Source: Eulemur rufifrons (taxonomy: Eukaryota > Chordata > Mammalia > Primates > Lemuridae). From it: DNA of 64,000 nucleotides. The notes below the pieces were generated by a model. The model searched no databases and was not told the DNA's origin. It saw only the letters and a program-made list of their open reading frames with translations. Positions 59,661 to 64,000 of the stretch are shown one piece after another. The stretch lies in NCBI RefSeq assembly GCF_041146395.1, contig NC_090999.1:68701001-68765000 (forward strand), given 5' to 3'. The stretch's first letter is position 1. The number at the start of each line of letters is the position of its first letter. Position numbers and translations under genes: made by a program.

Positions 59661-59977
59661 CTGGGGGCCGGGCCTAGAAGAAAGGGTGAAGGGATGGAAA
59701 AAATGTGAGCAGGGAGAATGAAGGGACAGGCAAAAACGCCTGCCCAAAGCTGCTTGTTTGCTATGTGCAAAGGTCAGCTGAACGGTATGGACATTGTTAA
59801 AGAATAAGCAAACAGCCCTGAACTTTTGCACATGTCCTTGGAAATAACTATGGGGAGGAACTTAGCTGAAGAGGCCATTTTCTCCCTCAGACTTTGGCCT
59901 CTCCCCTTCTCTCTAAATACTGTTTCAAGTGATTATTCCTTTGCTACAGAGCTCCGGAGTGAAAAGTGGCTGCTACA
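59661..59977 (+). mobile_element. Candidate short LTR or other element, 317 bp
   Basis: A compositionally distinct, GC-richer block flanked by a 7-base direct repeat, ATACATT (59654-59660 and 59978-59984). It starts CTGGGGGCCGGGCC and ends GGCTGCTACA, so TG...CA ends exist if the first C is excluded. LTR-like words include 'ctcagactttggcctctccccttctctctaaatactg' and 'cagagctccggagtgaaaag'. No AATAAA signal seen. Most likely an ERV LTR, family unassigned. Confidence 0.5.
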
Positions 59978-59984
59978 ATACATT

Positions 59985-60370
59985 AGGATGAGAAATTAGC
60001 TGTTATAGTGTTCCTTTTACATGTTTTATAATTTTGATTCAAGAAACCTAAAGTAAAATGAACCAATAAGAACGTTAAACTGAACATTAGAAATCAAAAC
60101 TAAAATTCCTTCTAAATTAATATTTTAACTACATTAATTTAGAAATAGAATAATCAGAATATGATGATTGGCTTTGTAGTGGATTGAGGATTACTGCTCC
60201 TGTTTCTACATGATTGAACCAAATTTTATGAGAGCTCTGAAAGATGGGAAGTGAACTGAATAATACTGAAGTTAACAAAATTCTAAAACTAATAGGACAG
60301 TATACTGGAAAAAAATGTGCCCGGTTTCACAAGTACAAAAACTCAGAAGTAGTACCTTTCAGAAAGAGGA
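59985..60370. other. Unannotated AT-rich DNA
   Basis: No gene or family recognised. Confidence 0.4.
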
Positions 60371-60371
60371 C

Positions 60372-60832
60372 AGTTACTATTTCCTAGGGATGCCATAACA
60401 AATTATCCCAACTTTGGGACTTTAAAACTATAGAAATTTGTTCTCTCATAGTTATAGATGCCAGATGCCAGAAATTCAAATTTAAGGAAGTGGCAGGACT
60501 GCACTCCTGTCAAGGGCTTTAGAGGAAAATACATTCCTTGCTGCTTCCGGCTTCTGGTAGTCGTTGGCGATCCTTGGCTATAGCCAAGTCCAGTCTCTGT
60601 ACATCTTCATGTTACCTTCTCCTCTGTGTATCTGTGTCTTCTGTCTGTATCTCTCTCCTATAAGGACACTTGAATATCCTGAATATAAGACATAGGATGA
60701 TAAGAATGATTTCTTCTCAAAATTCTTAATTATATCTTATACATTATTTTCCAAGTAAGGTAATATTCATAGGTTCCAGGAATTAGGATGTGGATATGTT
60801 TTATAGGAGGCCACTGTTCAGGCCACTACATA
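60372..60832 (+). mobile_element. MLT1: MLT1 (MaLR) LTR
   Basis: Clear MLT1 order: 'tttcctagggatgccataacaaattatcccaac', 'aaactatagaaatttgttctctcatagtt', 'gcaggactgcactcctgtcaagggctttagaggaaaatacattccttgctgcttccggcttctggtag', 'ttccttggctatagcc', 'ataaggacacttg', 'ttttccaagtaaggtaatattcataggttccaggaattagg' and 'ccactaca'. A solo LTR without internal sequence. Confidence 0.9.
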
Positions 60833-61668
60833 AACCAACAACTATTTTTCATAATGTATTAGGATCATTCACACAAATCAATCATTTTTCAATGCCCAAC
60901 TCCTTTCAGAACAAGAATATAACAAAGATTTATTTTGTCAGGAGCAATAATTTCAGATTTGCAGTTAGGGCAAGGATGTATGCATAGGTTTGGTAGGTTA
61001 GAAATTTTCAGTGAATTGCTAACAGCAAATTGTGGGCTAGTGGGTAATCATGAAGCTTCTGGGACCACAGATATGAAGGAGATTGCACCCACTTGCATGA
61101 TAATCCTTCAGAGACTTCACCAAGATTGGGGAGAATTCTGAGAAGCTTTCTTCAGAGTGCTGCATGAAGGGGAAAAGAAGAAACTGAAAAATGTTACCCA
61201 GATATTACTAGATCTCCCCTATCTTCTATATCTGTCTGGCTTTGATGCTTGCTATTGTCTTGGAAGTGTTACTTCCTTATTCTTACCTTTCTGTATTTTG
61301 GCAGTGTTGCAGAAATCTGGACATCCTGTGTAAGAAAGCAGAGATCAAAGTAAAGATAATTTATTCCTGGACATGGCCATGATGTTCCTTCCTGTGGACC
61401 TTTAGTGCATTTGTTTGAGTTCATCTACTTGGGAGTTATATTGGGTTCAAATATGTTACTGCTTTAGTTATGCTCAGTTTTTATGCCCATAAATGGCTAC
61501 ATCATTCCTTTAGTTCTGTTTTTAGTGGAGGTGATTGAACTAGTCTATTAATAGTTAGAGCCTGGGCTTTGGTTGAGGATGGTTGTCACTGTGGTTACCT
61601 TAAGTGCACCCCAAGTGCCAGAGTCTACTAATGATATCTTTTGTTTAGAGTGGGATTTTATTTACCCT
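60833..61668. other. Unannotated DNA
   Basis: No gene or family recognised; open stretches at 60790-61141 begin inside the MLT1 LTR or overlap each other and show no motif. Confidence 0.35.
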
Positions 61669-61740
61669 AGGTTTTTTTTTTTTTAAATGTCTGTCTCTCT
61701 CTCTCTATATATATATATATACACACACACATATATATTT
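61669..61740. repeat. T-run plus (CT)n(TA)n(CA)n(TA)n
   Basis: A compound microsatellite: a T-run, then CTCT, TATA, CACA and TATA blocks in succession. Confidence 0.9.
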
Positions 61741-61794
61741 TAAACTGTCTATCTTTTGGCAGCATATCTATCTGTTCATTGGTATTAATGATGG

Positions 61795-62205
61795 TTAATT
61801 TTGTGTCGACTGGGCCATGGTGCCCAGATATATGGTCAAACATTAGTCTGGATGTTTCTGTGATGATGTTTACAGGTAAGATTAACATTTAAATGGATAG
61901 ACTTTGAGTAAATCACGTTACCCTCCATTGCATGTGGGCTTTATACAATCAGTTGAAAGCCTGAGTAAAACAAAAGACTGACCTGTCCCCAAGTAGGAGA
62001 GAGTGCTGCCAGCAGATGGCCTGCAGACTTGACCCTTAACATCTGCTCTTCCCTGGATCTCGAGCCCAACAGCTTTCAAAGTTAATGCAGATTTTGGGCT
62101 TCCCAGCCTCCATAACTGTGGGAGCCAATTCCTGTAAGAAATCTCTATGTATACATCTCTCTGTATACACCCTATTGGTTCTGTTTCTCTGAAAATCCCT
62201 AATAC
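61795..62205 (+). mobile_element. LTR-like interspersed repeat (ERVL-type suspected)
   Basis: 'gttaattttgtgtcgactgggccatggtgcccagatatatggtcaaacattagtctggatgtttctgtgatgatgttt', 'caatcagttgaaagcctgagtaaaacaaaagactgacc', 'cttcccagcctccataactgtgggagccaattcc' and 'ccctattggttctgtttctctg' form a primate repeat order I recognise as common and LTR-like. It begins TG near 61795 and ends near 'ccctaataca'. The class is inferred; no coding sequence. Confidence 0.65.
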
Positions 62206-62980
62206 ATTCCCCAACTTTTGTTAGCTTGGCATTGAGTAGAGAATGCACTTTGTTCTAATTTAGACTTAGCCTTACATAAGCATCAGGTCCCTGAGTCTGG
62301 GTTATCTATTCTCTGTAGCTATATTTCTCAGCTTTCCTTGTATTAATATTTTTATCCCTTCTTCAGGAATAGCTGGTTTTTGTTTGTTTTTTTGTTTTCT
62401 TTCCTTCCTTCAGATGAAATATATTTAATTCGGTTCCCTAATGGTGACAGTGTTTGTTTTCTTACCTCCACATATTAAGGCTTATATTCCATAGAGGAGA
62501 GAGTAGATAAAGGCACAAATGGAATTTCATGCCCCTCCAACAATAGCTGCCATTTTTCTCTAGGTCTGTACCATAAGGGGTATTTTGTTAAAATTTTAGT
62601 GAATTTCTGTAAGCACCAGATGAGGTTCATGGAGAAAACTGTCAAGAGAGTAGGAACCCCAGTGGCTCCACACTCTCTCATCAGTGCATTCCTGATATCC
62701 ACCAATTTGCAAGCCTTGGTAACTGAACTCTTCTTCCCAGTATCCAGTTGCCTCCTAAGTGATTGCTTGTGTTTAGTCTCTTCCTGCTGGTATCTCCTTA
62801 GATTTTGGGTCAGTTTGTTGCCCTCCAATGTCAGGTTAAAGGAAAGTTGTAAATTTGTAGTTTGGCTTTTTTTCACTGTAATATTGGTAACAACACTCTT
62901 TTTAGTGTCTACATCCCTGAGCAGATACCAGATATTAACAATAGATTTTTGTTTAAATACTTAAACAACTTGATCATCAT
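62206..62980. other. Unannotated DNA with opposing open frames
   Basis: No family recognised. It holds the longest non-L1 open frames of the right half: 62475-62876 on minus (133 codons, Lys/Gln/Leu-rich) and 62599-62964 on plus (121 codons, Leu/Ser/Cys-rich, hydrophobic), which overlap on opposite strands. At most one could be real. Neither has a motif I know, and both may be chance readings through a decayed element. Confidence 0.35.
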
Positions 62981-62984
62981 TTGT

Positions 62985-63765
62985 AATAAGAAAATCCATA
63001 TCTCATATTGTGCACAAGAAAGAATTTCCAGTTAGATTAGGGATGCAAAAGTGAAAAATCATACAAACATTATAATGATACATGGGTGGAATTCTCTTAA
63101 ATCTTAGTGTAGGGACAGGCTTTCTAACTGTGATTAAAAATTGAAAGGCAACAAATTAAAAGATGAACGGATCTGAGTACATAAAAAAAATTTAAAAGCT
63201 TTAGAATTGTAGAAACCAACATGAAATAATTAATGAAAACTGTCAAATGAGGAAGAAACTTTTACAACATAGAAAACAAAAGACTAATATTCTTAGTATT
63301 AAATATAAAATTGATGCATCAAGTAGTAAAACCTCTTGAAAACAAGAGAAAGTTATGCACAATTTAACAAAAAAAATGCATTTTGGAAATATGAAAGGAT
63401 TTTAAAACTCATATTTAAAGAAATACAGTCAAAACAACTTTAAGATACTACTACTTATCCATCACATTGGAACAACTTTCAAAGTGGTGAGGCTGTGCTA
63501 TCAGACATATTCAGCAATGCTGATGGCAATGCAATCTGGTATAACCATTCTGGAGGGAATTTGACAATACTTAAAAAAAACTAGTCATAGACTTAGCTTT
63601 TGACCCAGAAATCTTATTTATAGGAATCTCCCCTGAAGATGCCTTTCTTACATGATAAAAATATATTTGAGCAATGTTATCATTGTAGCATTATTTGTAA
63701 TTGGAAATAACATAACGACTACATAGAATAGAAGGTGAATAGACAGTTTTCCATAGTTTAAGCTT
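62985..63765 (+). mobile_element. L1M: Old L1M 3' half remnant, sense
   Basis: 'gattaaaaattgaaaggcaacaaattaaaagatg', 'tcatatttaaagaaatacag', 'tatccatcacattggaacaac', 'gcaatgctgatggcaatgcaatctggtataaccattctggagggaatttgacaa', 'gcttttgacccagaaatcttatttataggaatctcccctga' and 'tgtagcattatttgtaattggaaataac' follow L1M ORF2 C-terminal order. Decayed throughout. Confidence 0.7.
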
Positions 63766-64000
63766 CAAATCGAGAAGTCAAATGTCCTAACTAATAATCC
63801 ATACTACATAGAAAGTCAAATAACACTAGAAAGTCCTCACTTGAGGCATAGCTATTACAGTAATTTTTGTTATATCTCAATCAACATTGTAAATATAAAA
63901 TCAATATCATAAGTACATTATGATTATTGAAACCATAATTTTTTGCTACAGTGATAGGGATTAGAATGGGCTCTTTAGAGGTAGTTGGCAATCTTGCATG
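63766..64000. other. Unannotated DNA to window edge
   Basis: No gene or family recognised. Confidence 0.4.

Noticed and set aside
62475..62964. A host gene exon pair on opposite strands
   Set aside because: Two frames on opposite strands of the same DNA, no motif, no splice context; kept only as a low-interest observation.

Overview
The window looks like AT-rich nuclear DNA from a strepsirrhine primate, most likely a lemur. Three Alu SINEs carry the strepsirrhine-type middle and right arm (a 'tatggacaact' linker, 'cctagcactctggg', 'ggcagtaggatcgctt'). The L1 copies share a G-rich 3' UTR unlike the human one. Ancient mammalian repeats (MIR, L2-like, MLT1, MER5A, Tigger/pogo-type elements) fill much of the rest. 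This assignment rests on recognised repeat signatures, not on a database search. I found no host protein-coding exon, rRNA, tRNA or CRISPR array. The window reads as intergenic or intronic sequence whose history is one of transposon insertion.

Layout. 1-1.25 kb: flanking DNA with two CA/GT microsatellites. 1.25-7.34 kb: a MER5A element split by a 5.9 kb L1 with a target-site duplication (TSD), a 5' UTR, a broken ORF1, a broken ORF2 and a short 3' transduction. 7.4-15 kb: an older antisense L1 end, L2-like and MIR remnants, and a pogo-type DNA transposon with terminal inverted repeats and a transposase tail. 15.3-21.1 kb: two Alus with TSDs, a Tigger3-like MITE and an antisense L1 end. 23.1-25.7 kb: an old antisense L1M containing a younger L1 3' end and one unassigned insert. 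27.4-28.6 kb: a second mariner-superfamily-type element. 30.65-31 kb: a third Alu. 31-43 kb: mostly unique-looking DNA with scattered MIR and MLT1. 43.7-47.9 kb: a LINE cluster in which an L1 with a twin-primed 5' inversion sits inside an L2-like remnant. 50.7-54 kb: old L1M pieces, one split by an MLT1 LTR. 55-64 kb: an Alu-like fragment, a class-I ERV-type solo LTR, a candidate short LTR, an MLT1 LTR, another LTR-like repeat and an L1M 3' fragment.

The only recognisable coding sequences belong to mobile elements, and all are broken. The full-length L1 keeps every endonuclease catalytic motif I looked for, the reverse-transcriptase FADD box and the C-terminal cysteine motif. It has frameshifts in both ORFs and two in-frame stops in ORF2, so it cannot move by itself. 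No set of genes acting together as a cellular system was found. The points most worth a second look are mechanistic: two insertions with twin-priming signatures, three lineage-specific L1 copies with double A-tails (3' transduction signature), an Alu subfamily with a 6-base deletion, two DNA-transposon relics with acidic transposase tails, and CA-repeat growth at the same L1 position in three separate copies.
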